49,709 nt of DNA from Streptomyces olivoverticillatus. GTDB taxonomy: Bacteria > Actinomycetota > Actinomycetes > Streptomycetales > Streptomycetaceae. Positions 8,125 to 16,400 of this stretch are shown here, in pieces (positions within the stretch are counted from its first letter, which is position 1; every line of letters begins with the position of its first letter). The position numbers and the translations under genes are program-made. Below the pieces are notes generated by a model. That model saw only the letters and a list, made by a program, of their open reading frames with translations. It was not told the DNA's origin and made no database searches. The stretch is from NCBI RefSeq assembly GCF_014203555.1, contig NZ_JACHJH010000011.1:1-49709 (forward strand), written 5' to 3'.

Positions 8125-10050
8125 ATGGATTTTCGGCTGCTCGGTTCTGTCGGGGCTAGGCGAGGCGCCGAGCCCATAGAGATATCGGGGACCAAGGAGA
8201 ACACGCTGCTGGCGGCGCTGCTGCTGGCCCGGGGGAAGGTCGTCTCCGACGAGCGCCTCACCACGCTCTTGTGGGGCTGGGATCCGCCCAAGACCGTAAG
8301 TGCCCAGATCTACACCTATATCTCCCGGCTGCGGAAGCGGCTCGGCGCGGACGTCGAGTTCATCCGCCGCCAGCCCGGGTACCTCCTGGACATCCACGAC
8401 TCCCGGCTCGATCTCGCCGAATTCGAGAAGCTGGGTCAGCTCGGCGGAGCCGCCCTGCAGGAGGGCCACCACGCCGTGGCCGCCGGAACCCTGCGCACCG
8501 CGCTCGGCCTGTGGAGCGGCGAGGCTCTGGCGAATGTCACGCCCCAGCTGGCGCAGGCGTATGTGCCGCAGCTGGAGGAGACCTGGGCGACCGTCCTGGA
8601 GCAGCGCATCGAGGCCGACCTGGCGCTCGGCGCACACCAGGAGCTCATCGCGGAGCTCACCGGCCTCGTCGCCGAGTACCCGCTCCGGGAGCGACTGCGG
8701 GCCCTGCTCATGACCGCGTTGTACCGCTGCGGCCGGCAGGCCGACGCGCTCCACGTCTTCTACGAAGGCCGCCAAGTCCTTTCCGACGAGCTCGGTATCG
8801 ACCCTTCGACGACGCTCACCGATGTGTATCAGGCGGTTCTGAACGGCGCCCCTCATCTGGATGCACAATCCCGTCCCGATGTCGACGTGTCCGCGCGCCC
8901 GGCCGCACGCGAGTGCATTCCGAGCACCTTGCCGCCGGACCTCCCGGACTTCGTCGGCCGGGAAGAGCTGGTCAAAAAGCTTTATGCGCTGCTGCGACCC
9001 GTGCATGACGGGGCCGGCCACGACAGGGCGCGTCGGATCCTGGTTACCGGTATGGGGGGAGTCGGTAAGACCGCGCTTGCCTTACATCTATCACATTCTC
9101 TCCGCGCATCGTTCTCCGACGGACAGATATATGTCAATCTCCGTTATCCGAACGGTGGTCCCAAGGATCCCAAGGAGGTGCTCGTCGGCATGTTGCACGC
9201 GCTGGGCGAGGATCTCGACTCGGACCGGGAAACGCTGGACGACCTGGTGCGGCGGTACCGGATCGCGACGTTCGGCAAGCACATGCTGATCATCCTGGAC
9301 AATGCCGTCGGAGATCTGCAGCTGGAACCGCTGCTGCCCAATAGTTCGGCGCCCACTGTGCTGATCACCGGGCGCACCCGAATGGCCAGTGTTTCCGAGG
9401 CGAATACCCTGCAGGTCGGCCCGATGAGCCGGGCCGACGCATTCCTGCTGCTCACCGCGGTGGTGGGGGCCGGCCGAATGGCCGAGTCCTCGGGCGAGGC
9501 GCGGGACATCATCGCGCACTGCGCCGGGCTGCCGCTGGCCTTGAGGATCGTGGGCACCCGGCTGGCGGGCCGGACGCACTGGACCGCTGCCGTGCGGCTG
9601 GCGGCGCGACTGGGGAACCCCAGGGCCCGCCTCGACGAACTGCGCCTGGGGGACCTCGATGTCCGCCGCAGCCTGTACGCGTCCGTGATCCAACTGCAGC
9701 CGGAATGCCAGGTGTTCCTGAGCCGCCTCGCCAGAACGGGCCGAAGAGCCGCCTCCGCGGCGGACGTCGCGGCCGAGCTGGTGATGCCGGTGGAGCACGC
9801 CGAGCAGATGCTGGAAACCCTGGTGGACGGGGCGCTCATGAACGTCGTGGGGGTCGACGGCGAGAAGCGGCTGATCTATCGCCTCCACGACCTGGTGCAC
9901 CTTCTGGCACTCGAGATCGCCGAGGAAGTTCCCGCGGTGGTGCGCACCCCCTCTTCGCCGCGCCCTTGGGCCCGTGCCGTCAGCAAGATGACGGCGGCGC
10001 CGGCCCGGCTACCGTCGATGCTTGGACGCCCGAGCAGCGTGTGTCAGTGA
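8125..10050 (+). CDS. AfsR/SARP-family transcriptional activator with NB-ARC ATPase domain
   Basis: A 641-residue pathway-specific activator. Residues 1-95 form an OmpR-type winged helix (MDFRLLGSVGARRG start, WGWDPPKTVSAQIYTYISRLRKRLG). Residues 100-250 form the bacterial transcriptional activation domain. After a linker comes an NB-ARC/AAA module with Walker A GMGGVGKT (about 310-317), Walker B LIILDN and the GLPLAL motif. The TPR region of full-length AfsR is absent. ATG 8125 was chosen over upstream in-frame starts because GGGGGA lies just before it and the wHTH begins at once. A TTA codon at 9082 (residue 320, right after Walker A) suggests bldA control. It probably binds the 11-bp-period repeats upstream of NRPS 2 and of the lipid operon. 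Its 3' end overlaps the convergent small membrane-protein gene by 42 bases. Confidence 0.9.
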   Translation: MDFRLLGSVGARRGAEPIEISGTKENTLLAALLLARGKVVSDERLTTLLWGWDPPKTVSAQIYTYISRLRKRLGADVEFIRRQPGYLLDIHDSRLDLAEFEKLGQLGGAALQEGHHAVAAGTLRTALGLWSGEALANVTPQLAQAYVPQLEETWATVLEQRIEADLALGAHQELIAELTGLVAEYPLRERLRALLMTALYRCGRQADALHVFYEGRQVLSDELGIDPSTTLTDVYQAVLNGAPHLDAQSRPDVDVSARPAARECIPSTLPPDLPDFVGREELVKKLYALLRPVHDGAGHDRARRILVTGMGGVGKTALALHLSHSLRASFSDGQIYVNLRYPNGGPKDPKEVLVGMLHALGEDLDSDRETLDDLVRRYRIATFGKHMLIILDNAVGDLQLEPLLPNSSAPTVLITGRTRMASVSEANTLQVGPMSRADAFLLLTAVVGAGRMAESSGEARDIIAHCAGLPLALRIVGTRLAGRTHWTAAVRLAARLGNPRARLDELRLGDLDVRRSLYASVIQLQPECQVFLSRLARTGRRAASAADVAAELVMPVEHAEQMLETLVDGALMNVVGVDGEKRLIYRLHDLVHLLALEIAEEVPAVVRTPSSPRPWARAVSKMTAAPARLPSMLGRPSSVCQ

Positions 10051-10329
10051 CACGCAGATCACCGCAGCGGCGGCCCACACCACTGCCGCGGTCAGCGGGC
10101 TGTACCACATGAGCAACAGGGAGACGACGGTGGCGGCGACGACCGTGATGATCAAAGGCAGGACCGGGAGGCGGTGATGCCGGCCCAGCCTCTCCTCGAA
10201 GACGTCGTCGACGATTTCAGCGACCCTGTCGTCAATGGTGTCCCCGTAGCGGGCCAGAAACTGATCGACGTCTTGAGGCTCGCTGGGGCGCATCCGCTTG
10301 CCGGTGGGGATCAGGTGTCGCTGTGTCAT
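10009..10329 (-). CDS. Small two-helix membrane protein, function unknown
   Basis: 106 residues from an ATG (complement of 10327-10329). A charged N-terminal half contains a helical stretch DDRVAEIVDDVFEERLGRH, followed by two closely spaced membrane helices (about residues 57-76 and 80-98) and a short basic tail. It diverges from the histidine-kinase operon, with the GGTTATCCCTACCCCC box 63 bases upstream of its start, so it may be a target or partner of that two-component system. It is convergent with, and overlaps, the end of the SARP gene. I do not recognise a named family; the layout resembles small 2TM proteins common in actinomycetes. Confidence 0.6.
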   Translation of the reverse strand: MTQRHLIPTGKRMRPSEPQDVDQFLARYGDTIDDRVAEIVDDVFEERLGRHHRLPVLPLIITVVAATVVSLLLMWYSPLTAAVVWAAAAVICVSLTHAARASKHRR

Positions 10330-10391
10330 GCGTCCACTGTGCCGACTCCGCCCGTGGGGGTCGGCCACGTGGACCCACGGGCGCGGGGGCA

Positions 10392-10414
10392 GGTTATCCC
10401 TACCCCCCACTCGT
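10392..10414 (+). promoter_or_regulatory. Putative response-regulator box upstream of the kinase operon
   Basis: GGTTATCCCTACCCCC, two bases, then CTCGT. The same box (21 of 23 identical) occurs at 30429-30451 before the second DUF4097 gene. The distance from box to chosen start is 95 bases here and 98 there, which argues for a real promoter element and supports the start at 10510. It also sits 63 bases upstream of the divergent membrane-protein gene. Confidence 0.65.
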
Positions 10415-10509
10415 CGGATCTCCTCGCTGACCGGCCCGTATCCGCTCGGTTACGGTCCTCTCGACGGATCAAAGTGAGACAGGCGACCGCTTCCACCTGC
10501 TCTCACGGC

Positions 10510-11850
10510 ATGAGAGCAGGCGATGAGTTGACCGAGAACACGGCTGGGCACGTGCACGACGACCGTACGCATACCCGGTCGGCGGACGCGATGATTCCCC
10601 GTAATCCGTTACGGGCGCTGACGTCCCCCGCGCTGTGGCGTGCATGTGCACACCTGGCCACGGACGGCCTCGTGGCCATCGCCGGCCTGGCGGTGCTCAC
10701 GGTGCTGGGAGCCGGTATATGCGGCATCCCCCTCGGGCTGGTGGGGCTGCCGGTCACCGTGGCAGCGGGGTGGGCTCTCTTCCGGCTCGCGGCATTCGAG
10801 CGCAGCCGCTTCGCCATCACCTCCGGCGTGGCCATCACCGAGCCGCCGCAGCCGCCCTGGTCGTGGCGGTCGCTCGAGTCGGTGGTGACGTTCGCGCGCA
10901 GCCGCTGCACCTGGCAACTGATCGCCTACTTCACGCTGTTGACGGGCGTGGCCTGGGTGACCACCATCGGGGTGGCGCTGATATGGGCGGCCCCCCTGAT
11001 GCTGGCGCTGCTCCCGGTCTACTGCCACTTCCTTCCGTCGGGCGAGGCTGCGGTCGGCCCATGGGTGGTGGGCAGCCTCCCCACCACCCTCCTGGTCTCG
11101 CTGGTGGCGTTGCTCTTCGGCGCCTTCGTCTCCCCCCTGCTGGTCAGGCCGCTGATGGCCCTCGACCTCGCCTTGGGCCGGGCGCTCCTGTCCCGCCCCC
11201 GGGGCATGGAACTCGTCCAGCGCGTCAAGGACTTGACCGAAAGCCGGGCAAAGGTCGTCGATGCCGCCGAAGCGGAGCGCAAGCGCATCGAGCGTGACCT
11301 CCACGACGGCGCACAGCAACGGCTGGTGGCCATGTCGATCACCCTGGGCCGTGCCACCTCCCGGCTCAAGAAGTCCGGTGACGAGACGACCCAGAAGCTC
11401 GTGGAGGACGTCCGCCGCGAGACGCTCCACGCCATCACCGAACTGCGCAACCTGGCCCGCGGTCTGCACCCGCCGGTCCTCACCGACCGCGGCCTGGAGG
11501 CGGCGCTCTCCGCCGTCGCCGCGCTGGCGCCGGTCCCGGTGCGCCTGGACGTACAGGTCGACCCCCGGCCGTCCGCCACCGTGGAAGCCGTCGCCTACTT
11601 CATGGTGACGGAGGCGCTGACGAACGTCGCCAAGCACGCCAACGCGAGCCGTGCGTGGGTGGAGATCCGGCGAGACGATGATCAACTCAACATTAAGATC
11701 GGCGACGACGGGCAGGGCGGTGCGGACCCCACGCGGGGAAGCGGCCTCGCCGGCCTGGAGGGCCGCGTCTCCGGGGTGGACGGACGGCTGCGCATCAGCA
11801 GCCCTGTCGGCGGACCGACCGTGATAGAGGTGGATATTCCGTGCGGGTAG
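10510..11850 (+). CDS. Sensor histidine kinase, DesK/NarX-like HisKA_3 family
   Basis: About 446 residues. The N-terminal half has four or more membrane helices and resembles the Streptomyces putative sensor domain (PF13796 type). HisKA_3 follows, with RIERDLHDGAQQRL holding the phospho-acceptor His, then a HATPase domain with the N box EALTNVAKHAN, G1 GDDGQGG and G2 GSGLAGLEGR. Start choice is uncertain: ATG 10510 fits the box-to-start spacing seen at the other box, while ATG 10591 and GTG 10474 are alternatives. A TTA codon at 10609 lies inside the gene for any of these starts. The stop overlaps the response-regulator start by 10 bases. The stimulus is unknown; cell-envelope stress is a guess from the DUF4097 neighbour. 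Confidence 0.88.
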   Translation: MRAGDELTENTAGHVHDDRTHTRSADAMIPRNPLRALTSPALWRACAHLATDGLVAIAGLAVLTVLGAGICGIPLGLVGLPVTVAAGWALFRLAAFERSRFAITSGVAITEPPQPPWSWRSLESVVTFARSRCTWQLIAYFTLLTGVAWVTTIGVALIWAAPLMLALLPVYCHFLPSGEAAVGPWVVGSLPTTLLVSLVALLFGAFVSPLLVRPLMALDLALGRALLSRPRGMELVQRVKDLTESRAKVVDAAEAERKRIERDLHDGAQQRLVAMSITLGRATSRLKKSGDETTQKLVEDVRRETLHAITELRNLARGLHPPVLTDRGLEAALSAVAALAPVPVRLDVQVDPRPSATVEAVAYFMVTEALTNVAKHANASRAWVEIRRDDDQLNIKIGDDGQGGADPTRGSGLAGLEGRVSGVDGRLRISSPVGGPTVIEVDIPCG

Positions 11851-12485
11851 TGATTGCCGAGGATTCCGCGCTGCTGCGCCAGGGAATCGTCCTGCTCCTC
11901 ACCGAGGAAGGCATCGACGTGGTCGCCGCTGTCGGCGACGGGGAAGCGCTCCTGCGCGCCGTCGCCGAACACGAGCCCGACGTCTGCGTGGTGGACGTCC
12001 GCATGCCGCCCACGTTCATCGACGAGGGGCTGCGGGCGGCGCTCGTCATCCGCAGCCGCTGGCCGGAAGTCGGCGTGCTGGTGCTGTCGCAGTACGTGGA
12101 GGAGCGGTACGCCTTCGACCTCGTCGACAACAACGACAACGGCGTCGGCTATCTGCTCAAGGACCGGGTGTCCGACGCCGCCGAATTCGTGGACGCGCTG
12201 GAACGGGTCGATGCGGGCGACACCGTCCTGGACCCCGAAGTGGTCAAACAGCTGCTGGCGCGCAGCCGCAAGCGGGACCCGCTGGCGGCCCTGACCCCCC
12301 GTGAACGGGAAGTCCTCACCGCCATGGCGGAGGGGCGCTCGAATGCCGGCATCGCGGCCGAACTGGTCGTCGGCGCGGCGGCGGTGGAGAAGTACATCCG
12401 CAGCATTTTCACGAAATTCGGTCTGCAGCCCGAGGCGGGGGACCACCGCCGGGTGCTCGCCGTTCTACGCTATCTGGGAGCTTGA
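11841..12485 (+). CDS. NarL/LuxR-family response regulator
   Basis: 214 residues from a GTG start inside the kinase 3' end. The receiver domain shows acidic residues ED at 8-9, the phospho-acceptor Asp in VCVVDVRMP, S/T in VLVLSQYV and Lys in YLLKDRV. The C-terminal LuxR-type HTH reads LTPREREVLTAMAEGRSNAGIAAEL followed by VEKYIRSIFTKFGL. It is the cognate partner of the upstream kinase and probably binds the box at 10392 and its twin at 30429. The next gene begins one base after its stop, so re-initiation is likely. Confidence 0.92.
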   Translation: MRVVIAEDSALLRQGIVLLLTEEGIDVVAAVGDGEALLRAVAEHEPDVCVVDVRMPPTFIDEGLRAALVIRSRWPEVGVLVLSQYVEERYAFDLVDNNDNGVGYLLKDRVSDAAEFVDALERVDAGDTVLDPEVVKQLLARSRKRDPLAALTPREREVLTAMAEGRSNAGIAAELVVGAAAVEKYIRSIFTKFGLQPEAGDHRRVLAVLRYLGA

Positions 12486-12486
12486 C

Positions 12487-13245
12487 ATCAGTACCTCACC
12501 GAAAAAGCGCCGCGGAGTCGTATTCACCGGACTCGCCGTCCTCGTCGCGGTCATCGCCCTCGCCGGCTGGGGCATCGTCGAGATGCTCCCCCCGGATCAC
12601 CCCTATTCCGGCTCCTGGCAGGCCGAGGCGGGCAAGAGCAAGCTGCTCGACGTCCGGACCGAAGGCATGGGCGTCACCCTGAAGGCCGGCGACACCTCGC
12701 GCGTGGAGGTCAAGGCCACCGGCGGGTACGACGACAATGCCCCCGAAATCTCCGTGGCGCCCTCCGGGGAGAAGGTCGCGGTCGTCGGTAAGTGTGCCGG
12801 AGACTGCTCGGTCCAGTTGCACATCACGCTGCCGGCCGCCCTGGCCGCGAAGGTGGAGACCGGCGGGCCGGCGATCTCGGCGGCCGATCTCACCGGCCGG
12901 CTCGACCTGCACACGACCAGCGGCTCCATCGACGTGGACCACGCCTCGGGCCCCCTGACCCTGCACAGCGGCAACGGCGCGGTCACCCTCTCCGACAGCC
13001 GCTCCCCGGACGCCAGCGTCACCACCGGAAACGGCGCGGTCGACGCCACGTTCGCCAGTGCCCCGGCCAAGGTGAACATCACGACGCACGACGGAGCGGT
13101 CGACCTGCGCGTGCCCCACGACGCCGGCTACTACATCGACGCACAGAGCTCCGGCTCCACCCCCGACGTCAAGCTCCCGACCGACCGGAACGCGACCCAC
13201 GAGATCACGGTGAAGACCCACAGCGGAGGCCTCAAGGTCCACTGA
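12487..13245 (+). CDS. Membrane-anchored DUF4097-type beta-repeat protein (first paralogue)
   Basis: About 252 residues: a positively charged N-terminus (SPKKRRG), one membrane helix (FTGLAVLVAVIALAGWGIV), then an extracytoplasmic domain of short beta repeats (LHTTSGSIDVDHASG, LHSGNGAVTLSDSRSP, TTGNGAVDATFA), the pattern of DUF4097 putative adhesin domains. No ATG, GTG or TTG lies in frame near the N-terminus; the best-placed codon is ATC 12487, with GGGAG six bases before it and one base after the regulator stop. The paralogue at 30550 shows the same arrangement. It is probably anchored on the outer face of the membrane; function unknown, plausibly envelope stress given the two-component operon. 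Confidence 0.8.
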   Translation: MSTSPKKRRGVVFTGLAVLVAVIALAGWGIVEMLPPDHPYSGSWQAEAGKSKLLDVRTEGMGVTLKAGDTSRVEVKATGGYDDNAPEISVAPSGEKVAVVGKCAGDCSVQLHITLPAALAAKVETGGPAISAADLTGRLDLHTTSGSIDVDHASGPLTLHSGNGAVTLSDSRSPDASVTTGNGAVDATFASAPAKVNITTHDGAVDLRVPHDAGYYIDAQSSGSTPDVKLPTDRNATHEITVKTHSGGLKVH

Positions 13246-13283
13246 GGGGACACCGGGACGACCGCTGCTCCGCGGTCACGGCC

Positions 13284-13325
13284 AAGGCGATGGTCAGGGA
13301 ATTCCATTTCCTGCACCATCGCCTT
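13284..13325 (+). terminator. Hairpin ending the kinase-regulator-DUF4097 operon
   Basis: Perfect 11-base inverted repeat AAGGCGATGGT / ACCATCGCCTT, extended inward by CAGG / CCTG with one bulged base. It lies between the DUF4097 stop and the promoter repeats of NRPS 2. Confidence 0.7.
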
Positions 13326-13345
13326 CGCATATTGGGGACCGCACT

Positions 13346-13364
13346 TCGTATAGGGCCGATATAG
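13346..13364 (+). promoter_or_regulatory. SARP-type direct repeat upstream of NRPS 2
   Basis: TCGTATAG (13346) and CGATATAG (13357) repeat with an 11-base period, the spacing of SARP operators. They match the perfect pair CCATATA-N4-CCATATA at 21291, with combined consensus YSRTATAG. A -10 sequence at the expected distance is not obvious. The chosen NRPS start lies about 105 bases downstream. Confidence 0.55.
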
Positions 13365-13468
13365 AGCGTCCGCCCAGACTGCTGCCGCGGCAGCGGATTT
13401 TCACCGGCGCAGCGTGCCCAGTGACAGCCGAGTGCCTTGTCCACCCGATGTTGACCACAGGAGCCGTT

Positions 13469-16400
13469 GTGACCCGGCATTTGCTTCCGGACCGAATCGT
13501 CGCGCAGCGCTCGATGCAATCCCCGAGTGCGGTGGCCGTCATTGAGGGCAGCCGCCGGATCAGCTATGGGGAATTGGAGGCGGATGCCCGCAGGATGGCG
13601 AACTTCCTGCGCGGCCGCGGCATCGGTGCGGGCAGCACGGTGGGGCTGTATCCGGCGTCCGGCGCCCAACTGGTCGTATCGCTCCTCGGCATAGGGAAGT
13701 CGGGAGCGGCCCTGGTCCTCCTGCCGCGGGACACGCCCGCCGACCGGCTCGACCGGATCGTGCGCGACGCGCGAGTCGACGTCCTGCTGACCGGCGGCAC
13801 GGACATCGCCGCCGCGGAGAACAGCGGTGTCGACGTGCTGTGCCTGGACACCGCATGGGAAAAGATCGCGCTCTGCCCGGACGATGCCGGAGAAGCACCC
13901 GGATGCGACGACGCCCCCGCCTTCGTCGGCTACGGAGCGGGCGACGTCGGCCTGGTGGTCGACCGCGGCACCCTGGCCGACTACGCGTCATCGCTCGTGG
14001 GACACCACGGCCTGGCCGACTCCGACCGGGTGGTGTACGGCGGCAACCTCGACGAGGCCGCCTGCTACGGGACGCTGCTGGCCGCCCTCGTGAACGGCGC
14101 GACGGCAGTGTTCCCGGCACCTGAAGCCGGCGCGGACGGCCCCGGACTGCTGGGCCTCGCCGCGGACCACCAGGCCACGGTCCTGGCGGCGCCCCGCGAG
14201 CTGCTGGGCGAGCTGGCGGACCACTCGGCCTGGCCCGCTTCGCTCCGCCTGGTGATGAGTTCCGAGCCGGAGCTGGACCCCGGAGCGGACGCCGAGCTGC
14301 TCGGACGGCTGTCGGCCCGGGCCCCGGTGAGCCTGACGATCGCCTACGGCCAAGGCGAATGCGGCCTGCCGATCGCCACCGTCCTGCACGAACCGCACCA
14401 GGCCGCCGAGACGTCGACGCTCGGCCACCCGGTCGACGAGAACCGGATCGTCGTCCTGGACGAACTCGGCGAGCCCATGCCCGTGGGCCTCCCGGGCGAA
14501 CTGCACCTGGCCGTGCCCCCCGCGGCGCACGGATGGCGCGGCCGCCCCGGACTGACCGCCGAGCGCTTCGTCCCGGACCCCTACGGCGAGCCGGGCAGCC
14601 GGATCCACCGGACCGGGGCGCTCGTCCGCTGGCGCAACGACGGCACCCTGGAGTACTACGGCCGGATCGAGACCGACACGGAAGACCTGGAGCTGCCGGA
14701 CTCCCTGCTGCTCCTCGACTCCGAACGCCCCCCGTACGTGGCCCCGCGCACCCCGGAGGAGCGGGTGGTCGCCGAGGCCTGGTCGGAACTGCTGGAGGTC
14801 GACGACGTCGGCGCGACGGACGACTTCTTCCAGCTCGGCGGGTATTCGCTGCTGCTGGCCCAGCTGACCAAGCGGATCCGGGCGGCCACCGGCAAGGAGG
14901 TGGCCCTCGCCGACCTCTACCAGGCGGTCACGGTGGAGCGGCAGGCGGAGCTGATCCGGGCCGCCGGCCAGGGCACGCCGCCGATCGCCGTCGTCCCGCG
15001 CGACGAACCGCTTCCGCTGTCCTTCGGGCAGCGCCGGGTGTGGCTGCTGAGCACCATGCACCCCGACAGTGCGGAATGGATCGTCCCCCTCTTCCTCCGC
15101 CTGCCCTCGGACATCACCGCGGACACGGTGCGCCGCGCGCTCTTGACGCTGGCCGTCCGGCACGAGTCGCTGCGCACCCGCTACATCAGCCGCGCCGACG
15201 AGCCCATGCAGATCATCGAAGAGGCCCGGCCGGTCGATCTGCGCGTGGTGGACTGCCCGCCGCATGACCTGGACGCGATGGTCCACGAGCAGTTCGAAGC
15301 CGGCTTCGACCTCGCGTCCGGCGAGGTGTGGCGAGCGCTGCTGGCCCGCGAGGACGGCCGGGAGCAGCTCCTGTTCATCACGGTCCACCACATCGCCTGC
15401 GACGGCTGGTCCGCCACCGTGCTGGAGCGGGAGCTGCGCGAGCTCTGCACGGCCTACCACTCGGGCCGTGAGCCCGAACTGGCGGAGCCGGACATCCAGT
15501 ACGCGGACTACGCCGTGTGGCAGCGCGAGTTCAGGGACAAGGACAGCCTCGGCGAGCAGATCGAGTTCTGGCGCGAGGAACTGCGGGGCGCGGCCCCCGT
15601 GGAACTGCCGACCGACCGTCCGCGGCCCGCCGAGCGGGACCCGCGCGGTGCACTGGTGCCCATCAGGATTCCGGTGCCGCTGGCGGAGCAGGTGATCGCC
15701 CTCGGCCGGCGCCACGAGGCCAGCCCGTTCATGACGCTGCTGACAGCGTTCTCCGCGCTTCTCGCCCGGTACAGCGGGCAGTGGGACGTCAGCGTCGGCG
15801 TGCCGGTCGCGGGCCGCAACCAGCCGGAGACCGAACCGGTGGTCGGGTTCTTCATCAACTCCCTGGTGATGCGCTGCCGGCTGGACCCCGACCTCAGCTT
15901 CTCGCAGGCCCTGGACCGGGTGCGGGACACCAGCCTGGCCGCGTTCGCGCGACAGCAGGTGTCGTTCGAGCACCTGGTCGAGGAGCTGCGCCCGGACCGG
16001 GACCTGTCCAGGACGCCGCTCTACCAGGTCGCGTTCAACTTCAACGATGCACAGGTGTCCGGCGGCCTGCCGGGAGACACCGACTACGACCTCCTCGTCG
16101 GCAGCCGCCAGGTGTCGAAGACCGACCTGACCCTGTACCTGCGCACCGAGGACGACGGTGAGCTGGTCGGTGTCGTCGAGTACGCGACGTCCCTGTTCGA
16201 GCGCGGCACGGTCGAGCGTTTCGCCCGGCACTTCGTCCAGCTGCTCACGGCGGCGGTGGACACCTCCGAATCCCGGCTGTCCACGCTGGACATCGTCCCG
16301 GCACAGGAGCTCGGGGACGTGACCGAGCGCTGGAACGCCACGCGGACCGAGTGGGATGCCGGCTCGGTGATCGACCTCTTCGAGGCCCAGGCCGACAAGA

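Noticed and set aside
10174..10509. Earlier start for the histidine kinase
   Set aside because: It would include the 23-bp box and the divergent promoter, and the translation of that part is unlike the family.
13421..13468. Earlier GTG/ATG starts for NRPS 2
   Set aside because: AGGAG directly precedes GTG 13469 and the A-domain N-terminus begins right there; earlier starts add a segment without homology.
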